Source of the DNA: Sunxiuqinia sp963677175
GTDB lineage: Bacteria; Bacteroidota; Bacteroidia; Bacteroidales; Prolixibacteraceae
Reading direction: 5' to 3'
Assembly: GCA_963677175.2 (NCBI GenBank)
Contig: CAXXES010000006.1
Span: 124,001 to 188,000, forward strand
Length of the DNA: 64,000 nucleotides
Positions 42,645 to 51,237 of this stretch are shown in pieces (position 1 is the stretch's first letter; the number at the start of each line of letters is the position of its first letter). Position numbers and translations under genes: made by a program. Under the pieces are notes generated by a model. It was not told the origin of the DNA, did no database searches, and saw nothing but the letters and a program-made list of their open reading frames with translations.

Positions 42645-43079
42645 AAAGGAAGCCATCAATCGCGGTTCGGAAATCGCGCCACCCTGACCCTTCAACGCAG
42701 AATTCGTACCCGGCCTGTAGCCTGCCAGTGAGGGCTTCACTCCAAGTGAAACCCTCACTACCCCCGAGCTGGGAGGTGTTCCCCATCCTGACCTCTTAAC
42801 GTGAGGTTTTGCACCGCATAGGCACTTAGCGGTTTCTTCAACCCGCCAACAGATCCTGACCCGGCGGCTGCCGGACAGGATGACGCGCCAATAGCCGGGG
42901 ATTCATGCGGTAGACAGAGGTATTTAGCAAACCCCAAAGTGTTTTTAAAAACCTTTGGGCGTTTAAACCAAGAATAAAAAACCACTCCCCCCGCAACCCG
43001 CTCCGAACCAGGTCCTTCCCGACGTACGTCGGGAGAGTTAGAGGGGGCCTCTGAGGGGGCTTCTGACGAGGCTCCTCCC
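42645..43079. repeat. Spacer with hairpins C and E
   Basis: No gene is visible. It contains hairpin C (42661-42678, with one G-T pair), hairpin E (42727-42759), 'gaggttttgcaccgcatagg', and a cccgacgtacgtcggg palindrome (about 43018-43033). The last ~115 bases belong to direct repeat copy B. Confidence 0.7.
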
Positions 43080-43573
43080 CTACTTCTTCCCGTCCAGTAA
43101 CCGTTCCAACATGGCCACCTTTTCTTTTTCGGCTGTTAGTAAACGTTCATAGAGTTCAACAACTTTATCAACCGGGTTAAACGTGTAATTATTGGCGATA
43201 AAACCATTCCCTTGGTTGTTGTAGAACGTGTTAATGTAATTGGTTGTCGCATCGTCGTTCAGGTTTTTAATGGCATCGATGGGCACGTTTAAAACCTGGG
43301 CAACTTTCTGCAACACTTTATCGTCAATCTCTTCTTTTTGTTCCAGTTTCGAAATCGTTTGCTGGCTCATGTCCAACTCAATGGCAATAGACTCCTGTTT
43401 TACGCCGAGCATTTCGCGCAGTCGCTTAATGTTACGCCCATGATGTACTTTGGGGGAGGGAGTTGCAGTATTTGTATCCATGGTAAAAGTTTTGTAAAGT
43501 TTTTTCAGATAACCAAAAGTACAAATTATTTCATGGATTTAAGTTCGCTCCCAGGCAATAACCTTTTCCAAAA
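42964..43573. repeat. ~0.6-kb direct repeat, copy B (contains XRE gene)
   Basis: Same orientation as copy A at 33001-33574. Unlike copy A it has an uninterrupted TCCAAAACCC site at its right edge, which shows where the IS21 element inserted. About 40 further bases after that site are also shared. Confidence 0.88.
43080..43481 (-). CDS. XRE-family regulator with coiled-coil tail (copy B)
   Basis: The 133-residue protein is almost identical to that of 33082-33483. The HTH and the C-terminal coiled coil are conserved, while five or so of the differences fall within about 13 residues of the linker (YNNQGNGFIANNYTFNP here against YDNQGHGFFANNVNFNP). Its upstream region is also duplicated, so both copies probably answer to the same control. 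Confidence 0.88.
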   Translation of the reverse strand: MDTNTATPSPKVHHGRNIKRLREMLGVKQESIAIELDMSQQTISKLEQKEEIDDKVLQKVAQVLNVPIDAIKNLNDDATTNYINTFYNNQGNGFIANNYTFNPVDKVVELYERLLTAEKEKVAMLERLLDGKK

Positions 43574-43698
43574 CCCAAAAACGTTGGAAAAGCTTAGCCC
43601 AAAGCATTTCTAAAAACCTCACTAAAAAAAAACTTTTGCTTTTATTTTGAATCTTATATCTTTATAAATCGTTATTAAGTACATCTATCAAAAATATC

Positions 43699-43907
43699 AT
43701 GAATACACTCAAAGTAAATATTATCAATGAAGATGCAATTCTCATATTGAAAGGAATGGAAAAAGCAGGTTTAATTTCGCTTCCGGGAAAAGCGACCAAA
43801 AAAAGCAACTTTCAAAACAATTAAGAGGAACAATTTCACCCACCAGGGCTAAGAAAATGATGGAGACCATCGAAAAAGAACGTTCAGAATGGGATCAAAG
43901 GTATTAA
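43699..43907 (+). pseudogene. Frameshifted antitoxin of a decayed TA pair
   Basis: The first frame gives 41 residues (NTLKVNIINEDAILILKGME, then KAGLISLPGKATKK). The second frame continues QLRGTISPTRAKKMMETIEK followed by ERSEWDQRY, the classic end of this antitoxin type. The frames meet at a run of seven A (43798-43804), so one base has been gained or lost there. A TATCTTTA box lies upstream near 43665. Confidence 0.75.
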
Positions 43908-44064
43908 TCGACACGAACATTGCCATTGGATATATTGGTAATCGTCTTGATATAAACATGATGGACAAACTCGACCGTATTTTTGATGATACCTATCATC
44001 AATTAGAAATTTTAACACTAAAGATTTCAAAAACATAGATGGCTTAACACTATTCAGTTTTTAA
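43889..44064 (+). pseudogene. Internally deleted PIN-domain toxin
   Basis: An ATG overlapping the antitoxin end reads GSKVLIDTNIAIGYIGNRLD, an intact PIN start with its Asp. After about 30 residues the match ends, and the typical PIN C-terminus FNTKDFKNIDGLTLFSF follows in another frame at about 44012-44064. Most of the domain, including two acidic residues, is deleted. Confidence 0.72.
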
Positions 44065-45360
44065 TTCCCTTTGCAACCCGACCGGTCAGAATTTGCAGTC
44101 CCATTCAGCCCAAAGCCTTTCCAAAACCTTCGAGTGTTTCAACGAGCCTCTAAAATCGCGGTTCGGAAACCGCGGCACCCGGATGACACCTAACAACGCC
44201 AGTGGTTGGTCTTCCTTCCCTTTTTTTAGAGCTTGTCCCGAATTCGCTTCGGAAGAACTTGTCCCGACCCCTGGCTCCCGCGCGATTGTATCGCGTGGCT
44301 ATTCTTAAACACCACACGAAAGGATTCGTGCGGTAGTGGGGTCTGGCGTATCGAGCAAACCCCAACACTTCGAGGCCAAAATCGTGGCCTTTAAGCCAAG
44401 CACCACACCCGCCCCGTCAACGAAGCCCTCTTATCCATTCGTGCATTCGTGGCTACCCTAACCCTTCGAATGACCGCAGGTCATGAACCCTCAAACCACT
44501 AAACGCGGGATTTGTATCCGGCCCGTAGCTTGCGAGTGAGGGCTTCACCCGAGTGAAACCCTCACTACCCCGCCTACCAATCGTTTGAGCGAAGCGGTAA
44601 CAGCCCAGGGGAAGTCAACAAGATAGATTGAAGGCGCACAGGAAAGGTCAGTTGAAAGACCAAACATAGCTGCGCCGCAAGGCAAAACCAAGCAGGCATC
44701 AACAACTTGAAACCTGAAACTGTAAACCGCATCATACCCAACCCGCGTCATCTGCGTCCAATGCCTTCAACCATCCAACCATCCAACATCAAGTATCAGT
44801 ACCCTTTTCTATGTGATCTATGTGTCTATTGTGGTTTTCATGAATTCTAATTTATTAGAAGAACCACTACGAATACTGACAAGTTTCAATCCCACATTGA
44901 GCATCAAGCATTATTCCCCATCATAAAAAATCAGAAGCAATCTGCGTCATCTGCGTCTATTTCTTTAGTCCGGGGTTTTGCACCTTTTAGAAGCACTTTT
45001 GCATGCTTTAGAAGAGATTTTGCATGCTTTTTTCCAGTTATCGGTTGTCGTGCGTTCATTATTGGTAGTTATTCCATTGTCATTGTTGGCTATTGGCTTC
45101 TTACTGCCTAAAGGATCACTGACCACTTCTTCGGTCTTCGTGTTAAAATAAAGTCCATCAGTTCGGGAGTACATGAGTGCACAAGTAATGCATGAGTGTC
45201 TATTGGAGGTATAAGGACAGGAAGTGCGGAGACCTAGGCGCTCAGGAACTTTGGAACTTCAATCTGTAATAATTATTGATAAAACTTTTAATAATTCATT
45301 AGTCTTTAATCGTTCTGTAACAATCTTGTTCTAGTTTTGGGAAAACCATTTTCTATTTCT
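44065..45360. repeat. Long spacer: hairpins C, D, E and repeat words
   Basis: No gene is visible in 1.3 kb. It holds hairpin C (44157-44174, with ~70 bases shared with 32884-32955), hairpin D (44281-44295), hairpin E (44535-44566), 'atccaaccatccaacatcaa', 'gcaatctgcgtcatctgcgt', and a three-unit 'ttttgca...ttagaagca' tandem (about 44974-45030). The promoter of the sigma gene lies at its end. Confidence 0.7.
45332..45339 (+). promoter_or_regulatory. TAnnTTTG -7 box before the sigma gene
   Basis: TAGTTTTG lies 21 bases before the ATG at 45361, the normal layout for a Bacteroidota housekeeping promoter. Confidence 0.5.
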
Positions 45361-45969
45361 ATGTCAACTAATGCACATGAAAAATTGAATGATAAAGAGC
45401 TGCTGGAGGCAATTGCTGAAAGGAATAGCAAAGCATTTCACACGCTTTACAAAAGGTACAAGGATTTTGTCTACCAGCGAATTTATTACAGGATTGATCG
45501 CAAAGAAGAGGTTGAAGATCTTGTTCAGGATTTCTGGTCGTCGATATGGGAACGCCCCGTGAAAATTAAAACAGATTCGGCTGTCTATTTCCTGATCCAC
45601 CTGATCCTCGTTTGCCTGAGCCGGTATTACCGATCAAAACGTGGGGTAAGTCCTGTTGAAATTGAAAACTTCAGGGGAGAACTGCACGAACTGCAATATA
45701 CACATGTATTTGAGGATTTGGAGGCCGAGGAGCTTTTCGCTCTTATTGAGCAAAAGAAAGACAATTTGTCGGAAAATGAGCAACAAGTATACGACCTTTG
45801 TCAGAAGCAAAATTACTCTTTCAGTGAAGCTGCCATTCTGATGAAAACAACAGAGCAAACGGTGAGGAATAAGTTTAACCGTTCGTGCAGGATGATACGG
45901 ATGCAACTGGAACAGTATTATTCGTTGAACCCGGAAATTCCCGATCCTTCATTAAAAAAAGTAGTATGA
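45361..45969 (+). CDS. ECF-type RNA polymerase sigma factor
   Basis: The 202-residue protein has sigma region 2 (FHTLYKRYKDFVYQRIYYRI, and EEVEDLVQDFWSSIWERP) and region 4 with its HTH (NEQQVYDLCQKQNYSFSEAA, MKTTEQTVRNKFNRSCRMIR). The ATG at 45361 was used; an upstream in-frame TTG at 45337 overlaps the promoter box. Its stop overlaps the next start (ATGA). No FecR-type anti-sigma gene follows, which is the more usual partner in this phylum. Confidence 0.9.
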   Translation: MSTNAHEKLNDKELLEAIAERNSKAFHTLYKRYKDFVYQRIYYRIDRKEEVEDLVQDFWSSIWERPVKIKTDSAVYFLIHLILVCLSRYYRSKRGVSPVEIENFRGELHELQYTHVFEDLEAEELFALIEQKKDNLSENEQQVYDLCQKQNYSFSEAAILMKTTEQTVRNKFNRSCRMIRMQLEQYYSLNPEIPDPSLKKVV

Positions 45970-47156
45970 ATACGCGAAGAAATGCCTGCTTGCTGTTGTT
46001 CGCCGTTACCTTGATCCTGACGGGTTGCAGGGACGACGATGGAATTGTGCCGGAACCGGTATCATATACCACCCTGATCTATATGGCGGCCAACAATTCA
46101 ATGGACAGCGAAGTGGATTACACGCTGAGCCAGTTAAAAGCGGGAGCAAAATACAGCGGTGGAACGCCGGTGGTTTATTTAGACCGGAAAGATGCCGCCC
46201 CACGACTGTTCAGCCTGTCTGCAGAAGGAGAAGAAATCCTGCTGAAGAGTTATGCGGAAGAAAATTCGGCCAGTGCCGAAACGCTGCACCGGGTGATCAA
46301 TGAAACCAGGGAGCTGGCGCCATCCGACCAGTTTGGTCTGGTGCTGTGGTCGCACTCCATGGGGTGGGTGCCGTCGGGGTACTCGCACCAAACACTCGCT
46401 TCCACATTCAAAGTGGCAAAGACTTTCCCCCTCACCCGTTATCTCGGAACAGACGATGATCCGGGCAACGACGGTACATCTTATACCCAGGTGATGGAAA
46501 TCACGGATATAGCGGAAGAGCTTCCGGCAGGTACTGCCGAATTTATTCTTTTTGACGTTTGCCTAATGGGAAGCGTGGAAGCTTTGTACGAATTGCGACA
46601 TACTTGTAACTACATGGTTGCCGCGCCCACTGAAGTACTGGCCGAAGCCGATTATGATGCTTCGGGAATGCCATACGACGAAGTCCTCCCCCTGCTATTT
46701 GGAGGGAAAGAAGAATTGGCAAAGGCTTGTCAGAAATATTATAACCATTATAATGGGAAGTCGGGTTTATTAAAGTCGGCCACCATCTCGCTGATTGATT
46801 CGCGCGAACTCGACGTGTTGTATAGCATCACCTCCGGAATACTCAACGGAAAACTATCGCAGCTGGAAACGCTGGATGTGAGCAAGCTGCAGGTCTATCA
46901 TACCTCAAGCGTGCCGCAGGTATTTTTCGACCTCGCCGATGTGATAAAACAGGTCACCACCACTGCAACACATGCTGCCTTTGAGGAACAACTGAATCGT
47001 ACGGTAATCTATAAAGCCGCAACAGAAAAATTTGTCAATGTATCAATCGATCAGGATCATTTCAGCGGACTGAGTATCTATGTGCCGTTGGCCAAATGGC
47101 AGGGAAATACAGAGTACAATTACTATTTTACATTGGGATGGTCGTCGGTATACTGA
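45966..47156 (+). CDS. C11 (clostripain-family) lipoprotein peptidase
   Basis: The 396-residue protein has a lipoprotein signal peptide (NACLLLFAVTLILTGC; Cys at about 21 is the lipidation site), so it is secreted and anchored. The caspase-like C11 catalytic pair is visible: His in GLVLWSHSMGWVPSG and Cys in FILFDVCLMGSVEALYE. C11 enzymes cleave after Arg or Lys and are usually self-activated. It is translationally coupled to the sigma factor gene. Its substrate and link to the sigma factor are unknown. Confidence 0.9.
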   Translation: MNTRRNACLLLFAVTLILTGCRDDDGIVPEPVSYTTLIYMAANNSMDSEVDYTLSQLKAGAKYSGGTPVVYLDRKDAAPRLFSLSAEGEEILLKSYAEENSASAETLHRVINETRELAPSDQFGLVLWSHSMGWVPSGYSHQTLASTFKVAKTFPLTRYLGTDDDPGNDGTSYTQVMEITDIAEELPAGTAEFILFDVCLMGSVEALYELRHTCNYMVAAPTEVLAEADYDASGMPYDEVLPLLFGGKEELAKACQKYYNHYNGKSGLLKSATISLIDSRELDVLYSITSGILNGKLSQLETLDVSKLQVYHTSSVPQVFFDLADVIKQVTTTATHAAFEEQLNRTVIYKAATEKFVNVSIDQDHFSGLSIYVPLAKWQGNTEYNYYFTLGWSSVY

Positions 47157-47252
47157 AAACCATCAGCAAATCCGCCTTCGAATGGATAAAGTTGATGGCT
47201 AACCAGCTTGTTTTCGGGAGAAATCAGGTCGATGTAGTAGAAATCAATAAAA

Positions 47253-47280
47253 AAAACCGACCAGAACACTGATCGGTTTT
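47253..47280. terminator. Bidirectional rho-independent terminator
   Basis: The hairpin aaaccgaccag/ctgatcggttt is flanked by an A run on the left and a T run on the right, so it can end both the peptidase transcript (+) and guaA (-). Confidence 0.82.
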
Positions 47281-47307
47281 TCAACGATTCTTATATCGGT
47301 ATCTTAT

Positions 47308-48837
47308 CTATTCCCACTCAATCGTTGCAGGTGGTTTCGAACTGATGTCGTAAACCACGCGGTTGATTCCCCGCACTTTGTTGATGATTGCGTTGGATAT
47401 TTTGGCCAGAAACTCATACGGCAAATGCACCCAGTCGGCAGTCATTCCATCGGTTGACATGACAGCACGCAGTGCCACCACATTTTCGTAGGTCCGCTCA
47501 TCGCCCATTACGCCGACCGACTGCACCGGCAACAGCATGACACCAGCCTGCCAAACATCGTCGTACAAATTCCACTCGCGCAAGCCATTGATAAAAATAG
47601 CATCGGCTTCCTGCAAAATGCGCACTTTTTCCGGCGTCACATCGCTCAAGATCCGAATGCCCAAGCCCGGTCCCGGAAACGGATGACGGCCCAGTAGTTC
47701 TTTTTTGATGTTTAAAGCTTTCCCCACCCGTCGAACTTCATCTTTGAAAAGCAAGTTGAGCGGCTCCACCACTTTCATGTTCATTTTTTCAGGCAGGCCA
47801 CCCACATTGTGGTGCGATTTAATGGTTGCCGACGGGCCATTCACGGAGACTGATTCAATCACATCGGGATAAATCGTTCCCTGGGCCAGCCATTTCACAC
47901 CTTGAATTTTGTGTGCTTCGACATCAAATACTTCAATGAAGTCGCGACCAATGATTTTCCGTTTTCCTTCCGGATCGGTCACCCCCTTCAGATCGTCCCA
48001 AAACTTTTGTTTGGCATCTACACCAATTACATTCAATCCCATATCTTTATAGGAGTCCAGTACCGACTCAAACTCATCTTTACGCAGCAAGCCATTATCC
48101 ACAAAAATACAGGTCAAGTTTTTACCGATAGCCTGGTGCAACAACACACCGGCAACCGATGAATCTACACCGCCCGACAAGCCAAGCACCACTTTATCGT
48201 TGCCCAGCTTTTCCTTTAGCTCGGCCACCGTGGTTTCAATAAACGAAGTTGGGGTCCAGTCTTGCGTGCAACCGCAAATGTCAACCGCAAAATTTTGCAG
48301 CAGTTGCTTGCCTTCGGTGGTATGGTAAACCTCGGGGTGAAACTGAATAGCGTAGGTGGCTTCGCCTTCAATTTTGTAGGCCGCGTTCTTGACATCAGCG
48401 GTTGACGCGATAATGGTATAGTTGTCCGGCAGACGGTCAATCGTATCGCCATGCGACATCCAGACCTGCGTACCCAAGGTCATTTTTCTAAACAGTTCAC
48501 TTTCCTGATCGATAAATCCGAGGTTGGCCCGGCCATATTCGCGCGAATCGGATGGCAGTACTTCGCCTCCAAAATAATGCGCCATATATTGTGCACCGTA
48601 ACACACGCCCAGTAAAGGCAGTTTGCCTTTTATCTTTGAAAGATCAGGCTTGGGTGCATTTTCATCACGCACCGAAAACGGACTTCCACTCAGGATCACG
48701 CCTTTCACACTTTCATCAATTTCAGGATAATGGTTATAAGGATAAATCTCACAGTAGATATTCAATTCGCGCACCCGGCGACCAATCAATTGGGTGTATT
48801 GCGAACCAAAGTCAAGGATCAGAATTTTCTCTTGCAT
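47308..48837 (-). CDS. guaA: GMP synthase (glutamine-hydrolysing)
   Basis: The enzyme converts XMP to GMP using glutamine and ATP. The 509-residue protein has the class-I amidotransferase domain (ILDFGSQYTQLIGRRVREL, Cys in LLGVCYGAQYMA, His/Glu in QFHPEVYHT), the ATP-PPase P-loop GLSGGVDSSVAG and the C-terminal dimerisation end (VYDISSKPPATIEWE). The start at 48837 matches the family; an upstream frame extension is spurious. A TATCTTTG box on the minus strand (48862-48869) lies about 25 bases before the start. Confidence 0.98.
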   Translation of the reverse strand: MQEKILILDFGSQYTQLIGRRVRELNIYCEIYPYNHYPEIDESVKGVILSGSPFSVRDENAPKPDLSKIKGKLPLLGVCYGAQYMAHYFGGEVLPSDSREYGRANLGFIDQESELFRKMTLGTQVWMSHGDTIDRLPDNYTIIASTADVKNAAYKIEGEATYAIQFHPEVYHTTEGKQLLQNFAVDICGCTQDWTPTSFIETTVAELKEKLGNDKVVLGLSGGVDSSVAGVLLHQAIGKNLTCIFVDNGLLRKDEFESVLDSYKDMGLNVIGVDAKQKFWDDLKGVTDPEGKRKIIGRDFIEVFDVEAHKIQGVKWLAQGTIYPDVIESVSVNGPSATIKSHHNVGGLPEKMNMKVVEPLNLLFKDEVRRVGKALNIKKELLGRHPFPGPGLGIRILSDVTPEKVRILQEADAIFINGLREWNLYDDVWQAGVMLLPVQSVGVMGDERTYENVVALRAVMSTDGMTADWVHLPYEFLAKISNAIINKVRGINRVVYDISSKPPATIEWE

Positions 48838-48861
48838 GAATCTGTTTTTTTTTGGATGGGG

Positions 48862-48869
48862 CAAAGATA
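48862..48869 (-). promoter_or_regulatory. TAnnTTTG -7 box of guaA
   Basis: On the minus strand the box reads TATCTTTG, with a TTTG-containing stretch upstream, and sits a short leader before the guaA start. Confidence 0.5.
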
Positions 48870-48929
48870 AACAAATCCTCCAAAGCTGCTTAAAAACTTC
48901 GTGAACGAAAACAGTCACTTAACAAATAA

Positions 48930-49823
48930 TCAACGAACTACTTGTACCCGCTTGTTCAGCTTCCGGAGAATAAAAGGATAAAGAACCACCGCTGACAGAA
49001 TCACCGCAGTTCCAACATAAAAGCCGGTCGACATGTATTCCGAATCCTTGAAAATGAAGTAAGCCATTGCAATCCCGTAAACCGGCTCCAGATTGACGGC
49101 CAGTACCACAGAATAAGCCGACAGGACTTTCATCACATCAATGAAGACCACGTAGGCATAAGCCGTGCAAACGATGCCCAGAAGCAGCAACCACAACCAA
49201 TCCATGGACGCGGGAGCAACAAAGCCAGACGAAAGCCTTCCGCTCAGCAAAAGAAAGATCGTGATGCCTGCAAAGCCGCTGCCCATTTCGTAAAAACTAA
49301 TGGCAACCGGGTTGTATTTGCTGATGAATGTTTTGTTGATCACGATAAATAATCCGGCCAGAAAAGCCGAAGTGAGCGCGGTAATAATCCCCCATTTGTA
49401 GCGAAATTCGAATTGAAAAATGAGGTAAAGGCCCAGAATAATGATCAAGCCAATAAGCACTTCGACCCAAATAATACGGCGTTTCACAATGATGGGTTCG
49501 AGGATGCTGGTAAACAAAGTTGTTGATGCCAGGCAGCCCAAAGTGACCGCCACATTAGAAATTTTGACCGCGTGAAAAAAGGTGATCCAATGGAAAGCCA
49601 CCACCAGACCAACACCCAGCATTTGCCAAATGGCACGCGGAGGATAGGCGATTGATCGCTTATGGTATTTGAGAAACAGTCCCAGAGCCACAAAAGCAAT
49701 AAGCATTCGGTACCAAACCATTTCGGCAGCAGGCACAGTAATCAGTTTTCCAAGAATGGCTGTAAAACCATAGATGAAAACAATGAAATGAAGCTTGATG
49801 TGGTTTTTCAACAGATCACTCAT
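48930..49823 (-). CDS. EamA/DMT-family transporter
   Basis: This 297-residue membrane protein has ten predicted helices in two EamA repeats; the second begins near WGIITALTSAFLAGLFIVIN. The FIYGFTAILGKLITVPA segment and a conserved Glu-Trp-Tyr-Arg (AEMVWYRMLIAF) in the first repeat are typical. It should export or import a small metabolite; the substrate is not evident. The ATG at 49823 was chosen because upstream codons are outside the first helix and low in family likeness. Confidence 0.88.
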   Translation of the reverse strand: MSDLLKNHIKLHFIVFIYGFTAILGKLITVPAAEMVWYRMLIAFVALGLFLKYHKRSIAYPPRAIWQMLGVGLVVAFHWITFFHAVKISNVAVTLGCLASTTLFTSILEPIIVKRRIIWVEVLIGLIIILGLYLIFQFEFRYKWGIITALTSAFLAGLFIVINKTFISKYNPVAISFYEMGSGFAGITIFLLLSGRLSSGFVAPASMDWLWLLLLGIVCTAYAYVVFIDVMKVLSAYSVVLAVNLEPVYGIAMAYFIFKDSEYMSTGFYVGTAVILSAVVLYPFILRKLNKRVQVVR

Positions 49824-49929
49824 ACCGGTCAATGTCAGCATTCGTTTTGTAGCGTGCAATTTACGAAAGACAAGGTGCACAATGCCAATGATTGAGATTT
49901 GCCTTTTGGTCCACTGTATAATTTTCAAC

Positions 49930-50991
49930 TCAGGCTTTCAAGATTAGCCCCTCAAGCAAAGCAACATAAAATTTAAAGCCTGCTTCCATTTCCGAAGGCC
50001 GAATGTATTCATCGGCTGTGTGAGAACGAGCGCTGTCGCCCGGTCCGATCTTGATGGATTGAAACGGCATCACGGCTTGATCTGAAGTCGTTGGCGAACC
50101 ATAATAAGTCAGCCCCAGTTCCACACCCCGCTGAACAATTGGATGACTAAGCTCAATCCCTGAGGAATTTAGGCCAAAGGAACGGGCTTTGACATCCGAC
50201 TCAATTAAACCAGCTACAATTTCAAACGCCTGCTGGTTGGAATAATGTTCGTTGGTACGCACATCGACCACAAAAGTACATTGGTCGGGCACCACATTGT
50301 GTTGCGAACCGGCATTGATTTGGGTAACCGACAGCTTCACCTCACCCAGCACTTCCGATTGCCGCTCGAAACGATAATCCCGCAACTTCTGAATGTCGTC
50401 TACGGCTTTATACAGGGCGTTTTCACCTTCATTGCGGGCAGCGTGACCTGCTTTCCCGTGAGCAGTGCAGTCGAGCACCATTAGTCCCTTTTCGGCAATA
50501 GCCATTTGCATTTGCGTAGGTTCGCCAACAATCGCCAAGTTCACCGGCCCCAAATCATCAATCAGGCTGTCCATGCCATCCGGTCCCGAAATTTCTTCCT
50601 CAGCCGAAGCCGCGTAAATCAAATTGAATGGCAAGTCATTCTTCTGGTTGAAATGAATAAATACGGCCAGCAGCGTCACCAGCGACGCCCCGGCATCATT
50701 ACTTCCCAGCCCGTACAAGCAGTCTCCGTCCAGTTCGGCGCCAAACGGATCTTTGGTCCAGTTTTTTGCCGGACGAACCGTGTCAACATGCGAATTCAAT
50801 AAGATTACCGGAAGGCCTTCTTTCCAGTTCGTATTCTTCGCCCAAGTATTATTCTTCTTGGCTTGAAAGGCAATTCCTTTCTCTCGCAGGACTTGCCGAA
50901 TCAATTCGGCGGCTGGCTCTTCTTCCTTACTAAACGATTGAATTTGGATGAGTGTCTGTAATAGTTGAATGTATTCCTTCATCTTTGTCAT
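49930..50991 (-). CDS. M20-family deacylase (ArgE/DapE-like)
   Basis: The 353-residue metallo-hydrolase shows the M20 zinc-site residues: His and Asp in LLNSHVDTVRPA, Asp in GLGSNDAGASLV, and the general-base Glu in AASAEEEISGPDG. LFVVDVRTNEHYSNQQA-like sequence (here FVVDVRTNEHYSNQQ) marks the lid domain. In Bacteroidota, such genes usually encode the N-acetyl- or N-succinyl-ornithine deacylase of arginine synthesis, but substrate preference cannot be read here. A second ATG at 50982 is possible. Confidence 0.86.
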   Translation of the reverse strand: MTKMKEYIQLLQTLIQIQSFSKEEEPAAELIRQVLREKGIAFQAKKNNTWAKNTNWKEGLPVILLNSHVDTVRPAKNWTKDPFGAELDGDCLYGLGSNDAGASLVTLLAVFIHFNQKNDLPFNLIYAASAEEEISGPDGMDSLIDDLGPVNLAIVGEPTQMQMAIAEKGLMVLDCTAHGKAGHAARNEGENALYKAVDDIQKLRDYRFERQSEVLGEVKLSVTQINAGSQHNVVPDQCTFVVDVRTNEHYSNQQAFEIVAGLIESDVKARSFGLNSSGIELSHPIVQRGVELGLTYYGSPTTSDQAVMPFQSIKIGPGDSARSHTADEYIRPSEMEAGFKFYVALLEGLILKA

Positions 50992-51178
50992 GTGGTTTTT
51001 CCTGAATAAATAGGGTTTTAAAAATACGTTTTTTCTTTCAGGTGAAACAGTCGAGAACAAAATAAGGTCACGGACCTATTTGATATTTTCGGTTTCGCTT
51101 TTATCACAGATTGTTAAAGACTCGAAACATGACACTAAATTATTCGCACTACTTAGTACTCACCGATAGAAATAAAAA

Positions 51179-51215
51179 AGCTGCAACCATTCTCTTACAG
51201 CAAAATGTTGCAGCT
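51179..51215 (-). terminator. Rho-independent terminator of dsbD
   Basis: A 9-bp stem (agctgcaac/gttgcagct) with a 19-base loop is followed on the minus strand by a T run, 23 bases beyond the dsbD stop. Confidence 0.78.
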
Positions 51216-51237
51216 CTTTTTCGCTTAGTCAAACACG

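Noticed and set aside
44965..45174. A 69-codon minus-strand frame with a Lys/Cys/Ser-rich end.
   Set aside because: Its end is a three-unit tandem repeat and its middle consists of 'gataac'-type repeat words.
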